This document shows positions 5,229 through 5,229 of a DNA stretch of 5,229 bases, in pieces. The stretch is taken from assembly GCA_034434335.1 (NCBI GenBank), contig DAOTZS010000088.1, positions 1 to 5,229 on the forward strand, read 5' to 3'. The notes under the pieces were generated by a model. It did not search any database, was not told the origin of the DNA, and worked only from the letters and a program-made list of their open reading frames with translations. The number at the start of each line of letters is the position of its first letter. Positions within the stretch are counted from its first letter, which is position 1. The translations under genes and the position numbers were made by a program. This DNA is from DAOTZS01 sp034434335. Its GTDB lineage: Bacteria; Chloroflexota; Anaerolineae; CG2-30-64-16.

Positions 5229-5229
5229 G

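Overview
This is a 5.2 kb piece of a GC-rich bacterial chromosome. The GC content, the Thr/Pro-rich linker after a single membrane anchor, the style of the secreted-protein fragment at the left edge and the palindromic repeats in the intergenic region suggest a Chloroflexota bacterium (Anaerolineae or Caldilineae type). That assignment is an inference from protein and repeat style, not from a marker gene. No rRNA, tRNA, CRISPR array or transposase gene was seen.

Layout, left to right. Positions 1-255 (+) hold the C-terminal end of a probable secreted protein. It converges on a minus-strand gene (1568-348) for a membrane-anchored TIM-barrel glycosidase-like protein. The divergent intergenic region 1569-1954 is the most structured part of the window. 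It has a perfect consensus sigma-70 type promoter on the plus strand (1562-1590) that overlaps the start codon and ribosome binding site of the glycosidase gene. Next come a roughly 200-bp palindrome-rich element with terminal inverted repeats (about 1620-1818) and two identical 27-nt palindromic repeats (1836-1862, 1877-1903).

A complete long-chain acyl-CoA ligase gene (1955-3661, +) follows. Only 36 nt later comes a two-gene unit: a NodB-type polysaccharide deacetylase (3698-4528, +) and a DPM1-like family 2 glycosyltransferase (4521-5228, +), overlapping by 8 nt. The deacetylase has its own promoter (3663-3691), whose -10 box ends 6 nt before the only usable start codon, so its mRNA is predicted to be leaderless.

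Functionally, the window mixes surface carbohydrate biology (secreted fragment, anchored glycosidase, deacetylase and glycosyltransferase) with one fatty-acid activation enzyme. The deacetylase-glycosyltransferase pair resembles known partnerships in which a transferase loads a sugar on a polyprenyl phosphate and a NodB enzyme removes an N-acyl group. The genes themselves belong to known families. The less ordinary signals are the promoter overlap, the MITE-like element, the leaderless promoter and the gene pair; no clearly new system was found.
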